64,000 nt of DNA, from assembly GCA_035249985.1 (NCBI GenBank), contig DATFFP010000103.1:1-64000 (forward strand), written 5' to 3'. Both the position numbers and the translations under genes were made by a program. The notes beneath the pieces are model-generated. The model was given only the letters and a program-made list of their open reading frames with translations, ran no database searches and was not told the DNA's origin. Below are positions 42,800-52,368 of the stretch, piece after piece; the stretch's first letter is position 1, and each line of letters begins with the position of its first letter. Source of the DNA: JAICNG01 sp035249985 (GTDB lineage Bacteria > Gemmatimonadota > Gemmatimonadetes > Gemmatimonadales > Gemmatimonadaceae).

Positions 42800-42868
42800 G
42801 GGCGCTAAAGGCGCTGGAGGCGCTTGTCTTCCGCGCTTTCAGCGCCTTTAGCGCCTTTAGCGCCTTTG
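42793..42868. repeat. Iterated-word inverted repeat D (9-nt word gcgctaaag)
   Basis: The left arm has 9-nt units at 42793, 42802, 42811 and 42820 (gcgctaagg, gcgctaaag, gcgctggag, gcgcttgtc). The right arm has units at 42833, 42842, 42851 and 42860 (gcgctttca, gcgccttta, gcgccttta, gcgcctttg). It starts inside the last codons of the upstream gene and ends 33 nt before moxR. Confidence 0.8.
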
Positions 42869-42901
42869 GAGTTCTGCACCAAACCGTTCACGAGGATCTC
42901 A

Positions 42902-43879
42902 ATGGCCACCCGCACCGCCGCTCCCGCTGCCGACACTGCGCTCGTCCAGGGCATCATCACGCAAGTCGGCAAGCGCGTGGTGGGTCAGGAGTACATGGTC
43001 GAGCGGCTGCTCATCGGGCTGCTGACTGGCGGACATGTTCTGCTCGAGGGCGTCCCCGGTCTCGCCAAGACGCTCACGGTGAAAACGCTGGCCGAGACGA
43101 TCAGCACGTCCTTTCAGCGCATCCAGTTCACGCCGGATCTCCTCCCGGCGGACGTGATCGGCACCATGGTCTTCGACCAGGCCACCGGGCAGTTCAGCGC
43201 AAAGAAGGGACCGATCTTCGCCAACATCATCCTCGCCGACGAGATCAATCGTGCCCCGGCGAAGGTGCAGGCGGCACTGCTCGAGGCGATGCAGGAGAAA
43301 CAGGTCACGATCGGGGGCACCACCCACCGTCTCGAGGAGCCATTCCTCGTGCTCGCGACGCAAAATCCCATCGAGCAGGAAGGCACGTATCAGCTTCCCG
43401 AGGCGCAGGTCGATCGCTTCATGCTGAAGCTGCACGTGGACTATCCCACGCGCGACGAGGAGAAGGAGATCATGCGTCGCATGGCGAGCGGCGATCCGAT
43501 TCCCGTGCAGCACGCCTCGACGCCGCAACAAGTGCTCGACGCCCGCCGCCGGATTGCGGACCTGTACGTCGATGAGCGCATCATGGACTACATCGTCGAC
43601 ATCGTGCACGCGACGCGCAAGCCGGCGGAAGCGGGGCTCAAGGAGCTCGCACCGCTCATCGAGTATGGCGCGAGTCCGCGCGCCACGATCTTCCTCGCGC
43701 AAGGTGCCCGCGCGCACGCGTTCCTGCGCGGGCGCAACTTCGTGACCCCCGACGATGTGAAGGCGATCGGTCCCGACATTCTGCGCCACCGCGTGCTCAC
43801 GACGTACGAGGCGGAAGCGGAGGAGGTCACGAGCGACATCATCGTGAACAAGATCCTGGGCGCGATCGAAAGTCCGTGA
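42902..43879 (+). CDS. MoxR-family AAA ATPase
   Basis: 325 residues. Walker A is GVPGLAKT (50-57), Walker B IILADEINRAPAKVQAALLEAMQE, and VLATQNPIEQEGTYQLPEAQVDRFML is the MoxR signature. MoxR proteins act as chaperone-like factors that activate partners with von Willebrand factor A domains; four such or related genes follow. ATG 42902 has a reasonable SD (gagg); the upstream extension of the frame comes from repeat D. Confidence 0.93.
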   Translation: MATRTAAPAADTALVQGIITQVGKRVVGQEYMVERLLIGLLTGGHVLLEGVPGLAKTLTVKTLAETISTSFQRIQFTPDLLPADVIGTMVFDQATGQFSAKKGPIFANIILADEINRAPAKVQAALLEAMQEKQVTIGGTTHRLEEPFLVLATQNPIEQEGTYQLPEAQVDRFMLKLHVDYPTRDEEKEIMRRMASGDPIPVQHASTPQQVLDARRRIADLYVDERIMDYIVDIVHATRKPAEAGLKELAPLIEYGASPRATIFLAQGARAHAFLRGRNFVTPDDVKAIGPDILRHRVLTTYEAEAEEVTSDIIVNKILGAIESP

Positions 43880-44904
43880 GCAAGAGCGGACCAGAGCGCG
43901 GGGCTGCCGCCAACGCCGGGCGGGGCGACCGTCGTCGCGAGGTCTCGCGCGTTTCGGGGAACGTGCCGGTGGCCGCAGCTCCGCCCGCCAGAGCCCGGAC
44001 GGCGACGTCGGCCCGCGCGGTTCCCCCCGAAGTCCTGCGGCAGGTCAAGCTTCTCGAGATCCGAACGCGCGGCCTCGTGAACTCGCTCTTCACCGGCGAG
44101 TATCACTCCGTATTCAAGGGGCAAGGGATGGAATTCGCCGAGGTGCGGGAATATCAGCCCGGCGACGAAGTGCGCACCATCGACTGGAACGTCACGGCCC
44201 GCATGGGGCATCCCTACGTCAAGCGCTACATCGAGGAGCGTGAGCTCACCGTGATGCTCGCCATCGATCTCTCTGGCTCGGAGCGGTTCGGCACGCAGGC
44301 GCGATTCAAGAGCGAGCTGGCGAGCGAGCTGAGCGCGGTGCTCGCCATGTCCGCGGTGCGGAACAACGACCGGGTCGGCGCATTGCTGTTCACCGACCGC
44401 GCCGAGCACGTCGTGCCGCCCGGGAAGGGGCGGCGGCACGTGCTTCGTCTCGTGCGCGATGTGCTCGCGTTCGAGCCCGAGGGACGGAAGACGGACATCG
44501 CCGCGGCCGCCGACTATCTGGCGAAGATGCTCTCGCATCACACGATCATCTTCCTGATCTCCGACTTCATCGCGTCCAACATCGAGCGGCCGCTCAAGAT
44601 TCTCGCCCAGCGCCACGACGTGGTCGCGGTGACGATGGAGGATCCGCGCGAGATCACACTCCCGAACGTGGGCCTGGCGCGGTTCGTCGATCCCGAGAGC
44701 GGGACGACCGTCACCGTCGACACCAGCGACACCGGCGTCCGCAAAGCCTTCGAGGAAATGGCCGGGGCGGAGCGCGCCGAGCGTCGTCGCCTCTTTCGGC
44801 GACTCGCCATCGACGAGATCGTCGTCCGCACTGACGCGAGCTACATCGAGCCCCTCATGAAGTTCTTTCGGGCACGCGAGACGCGCGGGGGGCGGCGCCG
44901 GTGA
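43876..44904 (+). CDS. DUF58 protein with VWA-like fold
   Basis: 342 residues. The DUF58 core is clear: REYQPGDEVRTIDWNVTARMGHPYVKRYIEERELTVMLAIDLSGSERFG, with the metal-binding DxSGS site at Asp131. The N-terminal about 55 residues are Ala/Arg-rich and probably disordered. Start is GTG 43876, overlapping moxR. MoxR-DUF58-Bat clusters are widespread and thought to support assembly or stress tolerance of envelope complexes. Confidence 0.9.
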   Translation: MSKSGPERGAAANAGRGDRRREVSRVSGNVPVAAAPPARARTATSARAVPPEVLRQVKLLEIRTRGLVNSLFTGEYHSVFKGQGMEFAEVREYQPGDEVRTIDWNVTARMGHPYVKRYIEERELTVMLAIDLSGSERFGTQARFKSELASELSAVLAMSAVRNNDRVGALLFTDRAEHVVPPGKGRRHVLRLVRDVLAFEPEGRKTDIAAAADYLAKMLSHHTIIFLISDFIASNIERPLKILAQRHDVVAVTMEDPREITLPNVGLARFVDPESGTTVTVDTSDTGVRKAFEEMAGAERAERRRLFRRLAIDEIVVRTDASYIEPLMKFFRARETRGGRRR

Positions 44905-45821
44905 TCGGCGTCGCCCTCCTGTTCGTTATGCAGGGCACGGCGACCGCGCCGGGCGTACAGCTCGGCATCGCCGTGCGCCCCGAGACGGTGACCGTCGGGA
45001 CGCACTTCATTGTGTCGGCGCGCGTCCGCGCGCCGGAGGGGGCGACGATCGCGTGGCCCACCGCGCCTGATACCTCGGAGACGCTGGAGATCGTCAGCTC
45101 ACGCATGCTCGATTCCGCGAGCGACTCGCTGCGCACCGAAGAGACGGCGCGGTGGCGGCTCGCGGCCTGGGACACCGGCACGATCACGATCGTGTTCGAG
45201 GATGCGGTGGTGACGGCCATGGATCTCGAGCGCAACGTGCCGCTGCGGGCTCACGTGTACGTGCGGAGCGTGCTTCCACTGGACACGGCGCAGCAGGTGC
45301 CGAAGCCACCTCGCGACATCCTCGCCGCCGATCCGCCCTGGTGGCGGTGGGTGGCGCTCGCGCTGCTCGTGGTGGCGATCATCGGCCTCCTCATCTGGTG
45401 GTACCTCCGCCGCCGGCGTCGAAAACCTGCGCCGATTCCCGTCGACCCGATGCAGTACGCCGAGCGTGAGTTCACGCGCGTCGAGCGCATGGGGCTGCTC
45501 GAGGCCGGGGAGCGCGGTCGATTCGTCGCGCTCATGGTCGAGGTGCTTCGCGACTACCTCGCGCTCCGCGTACCCGGCGCCACGCCCTCGCTGACGAGCA
45601 CCGAGCTCATCCGCTTCCTGCGATCACGCTCCGATCTTCCGGTGCAGCGGCTCGCCGCCGTCCTCAGCGAGGCTGACCTCGTCAAGTTCGCGCGTCGCTC
45701 GGTCACTGGTGAGCGCGCACGCGAAATCGGTCAGGAGGCGCGTGCGATCGTTCGTGAGGTCGAGACGGTCACGGAGCGCGACCGGGCGATCGCCGCCGCC
45801 GCGAAGGAGAAGGCCGCATGA
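44901..45821 (+). CDS. Membrane protein of the MoxR/Bat cluster, BatD-like short form
   Basis: 306 residues. Residues 1-145 form a periplasmic beta domain (VQLGIAVRPETVTVGTHFIVSARVRAPEGATIAWP) as in the first BatD repeat. One transmembrane helix follows (about 148-170), then a cytoplasmic helical region ending in LSEADLVKFARRSVTGERAREIGQEAR, similar to DUF4381 proteins of these operons. Start GTG 44901 and stop both overlap neighbours by 4 nt. Confidence 0.72.
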   Translation: MIGVALLFVMQGTATAPGVQLGIAVRPETVTVGTHFIVSARVRAPEGATIAWPTAPDTSETLEIVSSRMLDSASDSLRTEETARWRLAAWDTGTITIVFEDAVVTAMDLERNVPLRAHVYVRSVLPLDTAQQVPKPPRDILAADPPWWRWVALALLVVAIIGLLIWWYLRRRRRKPAPIPVDPMQYAEREFTRVERMGLLEAGERGRFVALMVEVLRDYLALRVPGATPSLTSTELIRFLRSRSDLPVQRLAAVLSEADLVKFARRSVTGERAREIGQEARAIVREVETVTERDRAIAAAAKEKAA

Positions 45822-46810
45822 TTCGCGTCTTCGGCCTCGAGTTCGCCGCACCGTGGGCGCTCCTGCTTTTGCTGGCCATTCCGGTGTGGTGGCTTTGGCG
45901 CCGTCGCCGGCATCGGCCGGCGATCGTATTCTCTCGCGCCGACGTCCTTGCGCGCGGACCGCGGGCGGGGCGGGGGATCGCGCGACTGCTCGTCATTCTT
46001 CGCGCCCTGGCGATCGGCGCGCTCGTGATCGCACTTGCGCGTCCCCGCTCCGGCGCGCGCGCCGAGACGATCACCAGCGAGGGAATCAACATCGTCCTCG
46101 TGGTCGATCTCTCGAGCTCGATGCTGGCCGAGGACTTCCAGCCGCAGAACCGGCTCGAGGTCGCGAAGGACGTCGTGAAGCAATTCGTCAACGGCCGCCG
46201 TAGCGATCGCATTGGGCTCGTCGCCTTCGCCGGCGAGGCGCTGACACAGACGCCGCTCACCCTCGACTATCCCGTCATCCTCGCCGCCGTGGATCATCTG
46301 CACGCCGGCCTTCTCGAGGACGGCACCGCCATCGGGACCGCGATTGCCACCGCCGCCAACCGTCTGCGCGACGCACCGGGACAGTCGCGCGTGATGATTC
46401 TCCTCACCGACGGCGAGAACAATCGCGGCAACATCGATCCGCGCACGGCGGCGCAGGCCGCGGCGGCGTACGGCATCAAGATCTACACGGTTGGCGCGGG
46501 AACCGAAGGCGTGGCACCCGTCCCCGTCGGCCGGGGTCTCACCGGGCTGCGCTACGAGAACCGCCCGGTGCGCATCGACGAGCGGCTGCTCACCGATGTG
46601 TCGCGCACCACCGGTGGCCGATACTTTCGCGCGCGGGACGCCGCCGCGCTCCAGCGGATCTACGAGCAAATCGATCGTCTCGAGCGCGTCCCGGTGACGA
46701 CGCGCACCTACACGCAGTATACCGAGCAATACCGGTGGCCGCTGGCGCTCGTGCTGATGGCCATCGCCGCCGAGATGGCGCTGCTCGCATGGCGGGGCCC
46801 GCTTCCATGA
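45818..46810 (+). CDS. BatA-like VWA-domain membrane protein
   Basis: 330 residues. Two membrane helices near the N-terminus (FAAPWALLLLLAIPVWWLW and about residues 55-70), a VWA domain with complete MIDAS (DLSSS from Asp97, then a TDG motif), and a C-terminal membrane helix. It is one of two VWA proteins encoded together, BatA and BatB, which probably interact with MoxR. Confidence 0.9.
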   Translation: MIRVFGLEFAAPWALLLLLAIPVWWLWRRRRHRPAIVFSRADVLARGPRAGRGIARLLVILRALAIGALVIALARPRSGARAETITSEGINIVLVVDLSSSMLAEDFQPQNRLEVAKDVVKQFVNGRRSDRIGLVAFAGEALTQTPLTLDYPVILAAVDHLHAGLLEDGTAIGTAIATAANRLRDAPGQSRVMILLTDGENNRGNIDPRTAAQAAAAYGIKIYTVGAGTEGVAPVPVGRGLTGLRYENRPVRIDERLLTDVSRTTGGRYFRARDAAALQRIYEQIDRLERVPVTTRTYTQYTEQYRWPLALVLMAIAAEMALLAWRGPLP

Positions 46811-48492
46811 TCCCCTACTTCGACATTCCCTGGGCCCTCGTGGCCGCCCCGGTACTCGCGGTCCTCGTGGCGGCGCTGCTCGTCGTCACCTTTCGCAAGC
46901 GGCGCCGGCGGCTCGCCGCGTTAGGCCAGGAAGGCATCGTCGCCCGACTCATCCCCTCATCCGCGACGCGCTCTCCGACCGCGCGGGTGATCCTCCTGTC
47001 GCTCGCGACCATATTCGCCGGCATCGCGTTCGCCGGCCCGCGCTGGGGCACCGAGCGAGCGATCGTGCGCGCCGGCGGCGCGGACATCGTGCTGGCGCTC
47101 GACGCGTCGCTGTCCATGCGCGCCACCGACGAGCGGCCCGATCGCCTCGAGCGCATGAAGCAGGAGGCGCGGCGCTTCCTGGCGGGCTCGCCGAGCGATC
47201 GATTCGGCCTCATCGCCTTCGCGGGACGGAGCTACATCCTGACGCCGCTCACCGTCGACAAGGGCGCGCTCGAGCTCTACCTCGACAACCTGGACCCGAG
47301 CGTCGTCGGCCAGGCGGGGAGCTCGCTCGCCCGCGCCATTCGCCAGGGAACAGATCTCTTACTTACCTCACGTAGCGGAAGCGACCGCGCACTCGTCATC
47401 ATGAGCGACGGAGAAGCGTTCGAGCCGGAGAGCGACGTCGCCGAGGCCGCCCAGCGGGCCGCCGAGTCCGGAATCACCCTGGTGACGGTCGGGTTCGGCA
47501 CGTTGGCCGGCGCGACGATTCCCGAGCGCGGAGCGGGAGGGCAGACGTTGAAGCGTGACGAGAACGGAGAAATCGTCGTATCGCGGCACTCGCCCGAGCT
47601 GCTCGAGGCCGCCGCGCGCGCGGCGAACGGCGTCTACATCGCCGCCTCGGCCACCGACAAGGCAGCGAACATTCGCCGTTCGCTGGCGACGTTGCGGCGT
47701 CAGGGGCGCATGGCACAGGCGGGCGCGGAGCGACGGCCGCAATTCCAGCTGTTCCTTCTCCCGGCGTTGCTCTGTCTGCTCGCGGACACGCTGCTCGCGG
47801 AGCGCCGCGGTGCCCGTCGCCGTGCGCCGGCCGCGGCGCGAACGGCGGCCACGGCGCTGTTCTTCGCGGTGGCGCTTCCGTCGTCCGCATACGGTGCGAA
47901 CACCGAGGGCGACGAGCTGTTTCGGGCGCGTCGTTATGCCGAGGCTGCCGAGGCCTACCGTCGTGAGATCATGCGAGGGGATCGCTCGGCGCGGGCGCAG
48001 TACAACTACGGCACGGCGCTGATTCTCGCGGGCCGGCCGGACGAAGCGATCGAGACCCTGGAACGTGCCGCCCTCTCCACGGATCTCGAGACGCGATACC
48101 GCGCGCTCTTCAACCTCGGCTACATCTTCTTGCAGCGCGGGCGCTCGCTGGAGGGCGATGCGGCGACGCAGGCCTTTGCCGCGGCGGTCGACGCGTACAA
48201 GCGAGCACTCCGTGCACGCCCCGATGAGCTCGATGCCAAGTGGAACTACGAGCTCGCTCGGCGCCGCCAGCAGTCCTCCGGCGGTGGTGGTGGCGGTGGC
48301 GGCGAGACGCCGGAGCCGGAAGACGATCCGGCCGCACCAGCACAGGAGCCCATTCCTCGTCCCAGCGGCGGTCTTTCCGAGCGTCAGGCAGAAGCGATCC
48401 TGAACAGCGCCGCACGCGACGAGCAGGAAGTGCAGGGTCGCAAGCAGCGCACGAATCAGCCGGACACACCGCCGCGAGGGAAGGACTGGTGA
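46807..48492 (+). CDS. BatB-BatC fusion: VWA domain followed by TPR domain
   Basis: 561 residues. The N-terminal half is BatB-like, with membrane helices and a MIDAS motif DASLS at residues 99-103 and MSDGEAFEP. Around 300-355 a second membrane/signal-like stretch occurs, then TPR repeats from about residue 372 (GDELFRARRYAEAAEAYRREI) as in BatC, and a Gly/Pro-rich tail. In many Bacteroidota and spirochaetes BatB and BatC are separate. ATG 46807 gives the family start with a 4-nt overlap. Confidence 0.87.
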   Translation: MIPYFDIPWALVAAPVLAVLVAALLVVTFRKRRRRLAALGQEGIVARLIPSSATRSPTARVILLSLATIFAGIAFAGPRWGTERAIVRAGGADIVLALDASLSMRATDERPDRLERMKQEARRFLAGSPSDRFGLIAFAGRSYILTPLTVDKGALELYLDNLDPSVVGQAGSSLARAIRQGTDLLLTSRSGSDRALVIMSDGEAFEPESDVAEAAQRAAESGITLVTVGFGTLAGATIPERGAGGQTLKRDENGEIVVSRHSPELLEAAARAANGVYIAASATDKAANIRRSLATLRRQGRMAQAGAERRPQFQLFLLPALLCLLADTLLAERRGARRRAPAAARTAATALFFAVALPSSAYGANTEGDELFRARRYAEAAEAYRREIMRGDRSARAQYNYGTALILAGRPDEAIETLERAALSTDLETRYRALFNLGYIFLQRGRSLEGDAATQAFAAAVDAYKRALRARPDELDAKWNYELARRRQQSSGGGGGGGGETPEPEDDPAAPAQEPIPRPSGGLSERQAEAILNSAARDEQEVQGRKQRTNQPDTPPRGKDW

Positions 48493-50606
48493 CGGGTCGT
48501 CTGGTGGTGGCGCTCGTTGCCCTCATCGGGTTGGCATCGCGCCCCGCCGACGCGCAGCTGCGCGCGCGGCGCGATTACTCTCGTGCGCCGGCCATCACCC
48601 GTAACCCCGTCCTCGATACGCTCGCACCCGTGCAGGTGCGCGCCCTCGTACTCCCTGAGACGGTGTATGTTGGCCAGCAAGCGACATATCAGGTAGCCGC
48701 GTTTTTTGCGCGCGCCGTGCGGGATCGGGTGCGCCGTCCCGAGTTCTTCGCGCCGGAGATGCGTGGCATGCTGGCGTATGAGTCGCCGTCGGATCTTCCC
48801 GCCTACACCGTGTCATCGCGTGGGAAGTCGTTCGAGGCGTTCGTCTACCAGCGCGCGATCTTTCCCGTAGCGGCGGGGCGATTCACCATCCCCTCGGCGC
48901 GGCTTACCTATGCGTTGCCGCTGACGCCGAGCTTCTTCAGTCGCGATGAGAGCTACGAGGCGCGCAGTGACAGTATCGTCGTGATCGCGATCGATCCGCC
49001 CGCGGACGGCCGGCCGGTCGAGTACCAGGGTGCGGTTGGCGCTCTCAGCATCACTGCGAATCTGGACACGGGCCGTGCCCGCGTCGGCGATCCGCTGTTG
49101 TTGCGCGTTCGCGTCGCCGGGGTCGGGAACGTGAAGCTGCTCCCGCGACCGCCCCTGCGCGTTCCGTGGGCGACCGTGGTCCCGGCCGATGAGCGCGTGA
49201 CCGTGACGACCGATCGCGACACCGTGCGTGGGGCCAAGGAGTTCGATTGGGTGCTCACGCCGACGCGTCCGGGAATGCGGACGCTGGCGCCGCTGCGCTA
49301 TTGGTATTTCGATCCGTGGACGGAGAGCTACCAGCTCGCCGAAGCCGCCCCCGATTCGGTCTTCGTCGCACCGGGCACGCTGGCGAGTGCGGATACCGGC
49401 ACGACGATCGTTCCGCCGCTGGCGGTTCGCCCGACGTACCGCGGCCCACTACCTGTGCCGCCTCACGAGCGGAGCGAGTTCTGGCTGCTCCTCGGGCTGG
49501 CGCCCCTTCCGGCCACGGTGCGTCGGCTCACGAGTCGTCGGCGCACGCGCGCACGACCCGAGCTGGTATCTCGCGATCTTCGTGCGCTCGCCCGGCAGCG
49601 CCGGCCCGTCTCCGCCGGTGAGCTGCGACGCGCGCTCGTGCGGGCGCTCGCCGACCGCCTCAACGTGAGCGCTTTGACGCTCTCGTCCAATGGCGCCCTC
49701 GCGCGCGTGGCGCGTCGGGCGGGCGTGTCCGCGGCGGTCGCGCAGGATGCCGACCTCTTGCTCGCCGAGCTGGACCGCGCCGCCTTCAGCGGCTCACATC
49801 CGGCGGCGAAGGACCATGCCAAGCGCGCCTGGCGCATTTTCCGCGACATCGATCGTGAGGCGCGGACGCGCGAATCACTCCGCGCCACGGTGACGGCTCT
49901 GCTCATTGGCGCGATGCTCCTCGTCGCGACGCAAGGCGCGATTGCCGTCCAGACCGAGCTCCACCCGGCGCGCCGCTTCGCCGTCGGCGTCGCCGATTAT
50001 CGGGCGGGCCGGTATTCCGATGCCGCTCGCGAGTTCGGCGCCGTGGCCACCGCGGAGCCGCGCGCCCCTGATGCATGGATGAATTACGGCAGCGCATCGT
50101 GGCAGGCGGCGGACACCGCCCGTGCCGTCGTTGGATGGCAGCGTGCGTTGCGACTCGAGCCCCTCGCTACCGACGCCCGCGAAGCGCTCATTCTCGTCGA
50201 CCTTCCCGTGGACGAGTCGCTTGGCGATGTCCCCCCACTTCCGGTCGCACCGCTCGCGCTCGTCGCGGCCTCCCTCTGGTGCCTCGCGTGGCTGCTCGTC
50301 GCGCTTCGCATTCGGCGGCCAGGGGCGACGGCCATCGCATTGGGCGGTATCTCGCTGTCGGTCGCTCTCGCTGCGGTCGCTTTCACGGCACATTCCGCGG
50401 TCACGGGGCGAGGGCTCGCGGTGATGGACGCCACCGGCGCGCTGCGGATGCTTCCCGCGCTGGCCGCGGAATACGGCGCAGTCGCCCGCGTCGGCGAGGT
50501 CGCGCGCATCGAGGAACGGCGAGGAGACTGGACGCGGATCGCACTCGCGGGCGCGCGCGAAGGCTGGGTCGAGCACGCACTGCTGGTACCGCTCACGCGC
50601 AATTGA
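48489..50606 (+). CDS. BatD-BatE-like fusion with C-terminal SH3-like domain
   Basis: 705 residues. A signal peptide (about 1-23) is followed by BatD beta domains (about 45-300: PVQVRALVLPETVYVGQQATYQVAAFF, VEYQGAVGALSITANLD), a helical region with a membrane segment at about 467-487, TPR-like repeats (ELHPARRFAVGVADYRAGRYSDAAREFGAVA), two more membrane segments (about 585-635) and a terminal bacterial SH3-like domain (ARVGEVARIEERRGDWTRIAL). The order BatD, TPR, SH3 corresponds to BatD plus BatE in one chain. Start is GTG 48489, overlapping the previous stop. Confidence 0.82.
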   Translation: MTGRLVVALVALIGLASRPADAQLRARRDYSRAPAITRNPVLDTLAPVQVRALVLPETVYVGQQATYQVAAFFARAVRDRVRRPEFFAPEMRGMLAYESPSDLPAYTVSSRGKSFEAFVYQRAIFPVAAGRFTIPSARLTYALPLTPSFFSRDESYEARSDSIVVIAIDPPADGRPVEYQGAVGALSITANLDTGRARVGDPLLLRVRVAGVGNVKLLPRPPLRVPWATVVPADERVTVTTDRDTVRGAKEFDWVLTPTRPGMRTLAPLRYWYFDPWTESYQLAEAAPDSVFVAPGTLASADTGTTIVPPLAVRPTYRGPLPVPPHERSEFWLLLGLAPLPATVRRLTSRRRTRARPELVSRDLRALARQRRPVSAGELRRALVRALADRLNVSALTLSSNGALARVARRAGVSAAVAQDADLLLAELDRAAFSGSHPAAKDHAKRAWRIFRDIDREARTRESLRATVTALLIGAMLLVATQGAIAVQTELHPARRFAVGVADYRAGRYSDAAREFGAVATAEPRAPDAWMNYGSASWQAADTARAVVGWQRALRLEPLATDAREALILVDLPVDESLGDVPPLPVAPLALVAASLWCLAWLLVALRIRRPGATAIALGGISLSVALAAVAFTAHSAVTGRGLAVMDATGALRMLPALAAEYGAVARVGEVARIEERRGDWTRIALAGAREGWVEHALLVPLTRN

Positions 50607-50632
50607 CCGCTTCCGGCAAACGCGCGTAGCTT
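50603..50632 (+). promoter_or_regulatory. Candidate promoter of leaderless mutL
   Basis: TTGACC (50603-50608) and TAGCTT (50627-50632) are 18 nt apart. The -10 box ends five bases before the mutL ATG, so the transcript would begin at or beside the start codon and carry no SD. Confidence 0.5.
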
Positions 50633-50637
50633 CCTGC

Positions 50638-52368
50638 ATGCCGCGCATCGCCGTCCTGCCCAACACCGTCGTTGACCAGATCGCGGCAGGCGAGGTCATC
50701 GAGCGGCCGGCCTCGATCGTCAAGGAGCTGCTCGAGAACGCGCTCGATGCAGGTGCGCGCTCCGTCGAGGTCGACGTCACCGACGGCGGTCGCTCGCGCA
50801 TCCGCCTTGCCGACGACGGCACGGGAATGCCACGCGACGATGCGATCCTCGCGCTCGCGCGACACGCCACCTCCAAGATCCGGCGCACCGACGACCTTGT
50901 TGGCGTCGGCACGTTCGGCTTTCGCGGTGAGGCGCTGGCCGCGATCGCCTCGATCTCCTCCATCGAGATCGAGACGGCGGCGGAGGATGGCCGGGGCACG
51001 CTGGTCCGCGCCGACAATGGGGAGGTGCGCGAGGTCGGTGAGTGTAGTCGCCGGCGCGGCACTACCGTCACGGTGACGCGCGTGTTCTCCAACACCCCGT
51101 CGCGGCTCGCCTTCCTTCGATCACCGCGATCGGAGTGGCGTGCAACGGCCGACGCGCTGACCAGCATCGCGCTAGCTCGACGCGACGTGCGGATCACGGC
51201 GACACATGATGGACGTCAAACGTTCGCGCTCGCACCGGCGAGCTCGCTGCGCGCCCGCGTCGCGGCACTGTGGGGCGGGGCGTACGCCGACGGCCTCGTC
51301 GACGTGGAAGACGTGACCGGCTCGATTCACGTCTCGGGTCTCGTCGAGCGACCCGGCGATGCCGGCACCGCCGCCCGTCGAATTTTCCTGACCGTGAACG
51401 GGCGCGCGGTGCGCGATCACGGCATGGTGCGCGCCGCCGAGGCTGCCTATCGCTCGACATTACCCGCGGGCGTCCGACCGTCTCTGCTCCTCGAGCTCGC
51501 CGTTCCGGGCGATCTGGTCGACGTCAACGTGCATCCGATGAAGGCGGAGGTACGGTTTCGCGATCGCTGGATGTTGGAGCGCGCCGTCGAGGCGGCGGTT
51601 CGTCGGGCGCTTGGGACCCCCCAGAGCGCACCGGCGCTCGGCTACCGCGCATGGTCGTTCGGGGGAACGCAGAATGGCGGCGTCGGCACCGTCGTGGACA
51701 CCGAAGTATTGCGTCGTGCTGACGGGGGGTTCGGGCCGCTGCTCGACAACCCGGATGGGTCGGCGTCTCCGGGCTCGCCCCGGCTGCCTGACGACGCACC
51801 GATTCCCCCGCTCGTACAGCTTCGCGATACGTATCTCATGTTCGAGCGGGATGACGGCATCGTCCTCATCGACCAGCATTCCGCACACGAACGCGTACTG
51901 TTCGAGCGATTCCTGGGGACCCTCGAGCGTGGCGAGGCGCCATCGCAGCGGCTGCTCTTTCCGCTGACGCTGCATCTTGGCCCAGCGGAGGCCGATGCGT
52001 TCGAGGAGCACCAGGACCTCTTCACGGCGCTCGGCTTCGAGGTCGAAGGATTCGGCGGATATACCTTGATCATTCGTGCGGTCCCGATGCCGCATCCGCG
52101 GTTCGATGCCGAGCGATGCATTCGCGAGACGCTCGACGCGCTCGCCGGGAGCCGGTTCGCGAGCGCCGCGCCGCGTCATGAGCGCCTCGCGGCGACGGTC
52201 GCCTGCAAGGCCGCCATCAAGGCCGGGGACGCGCTGTCGGCAGCCGAGATGCGAGCGCTCTTCAGCGCGTTAGGCGCGACGGCGCTGCCCGCGCACGACG
52301 TGCATGGACGCGCGACGATCGTCCACGTACCGTGGGACGAGGTCGATCGCCGGTTTGGCCGCCGCTGA
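50638..52368 (+). CDS. mutL: DNA mismatch repair protein MutL, endonuclease type with altered zinc motif
   Basis: 576 residues. The GHKL ATPase half has ELLENALDAGA, DDGTGM and GFRGEALAAI. The C-terminal half carries endonuclease motifs: DQHSAHERVLFE (412-423), ACK (522-524) and a terminal F-x-R. The third motif, normally CP(H/N)GRP, reads DVHGRA (554-559), so the metal-ligand cysteine is lost, and the first motif has Ser for Ala. It may nick weakly or use another ligand; this is inference. miaA overlaps its 3' end. Confidence 0.94.
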   Translation: MPRIAVLPNTVVDQIAAGEVIERPASIVKELLENALDAGARSVEVDVTDGGRSRIRLADDGTGMPRDDAILALARHATSKIRRTDDLVGVGTFGFRGEALAAIASISSIEIETAAEDGRGTLVRADNGEVREVGECSRRRGTTVTVTRVFSNTPSRLAFLRSPRSEWRATADALTSIALARRDVRITATHDGRQTFALAPASSLRARVAALWGGAYADGLVDVEDVTGSIHVSGLVERPGDAGTAARRIFLTVNGRAVRDHGMVRAAEAAYRSTLPAGVRPSLLLELAVPGDLVDVNVHPMKAEVRFRDRWMLERAVEAAVRRALGTPQSAPALGYRAWSFGGTQNGGVGTVVDTEVLRRADGGFGPLLDNPDGSASPGSPRLPDDAPIPPLVQLRDTYLMFERDDGIVLIDQHSAHERVLFERFLGTLERGEAPSQRLLFPLTLHLGPAEADAFEEHQDLFTALGFEVEGFGGYTLIIRAVPMPHPRFDAERCIRETLDALAGSRFASAAPRHERLAATVACKAAIKAGDALSAAEMRALFSALGATALPAHDVHGRATIVHVPWDEVDRRFGRR

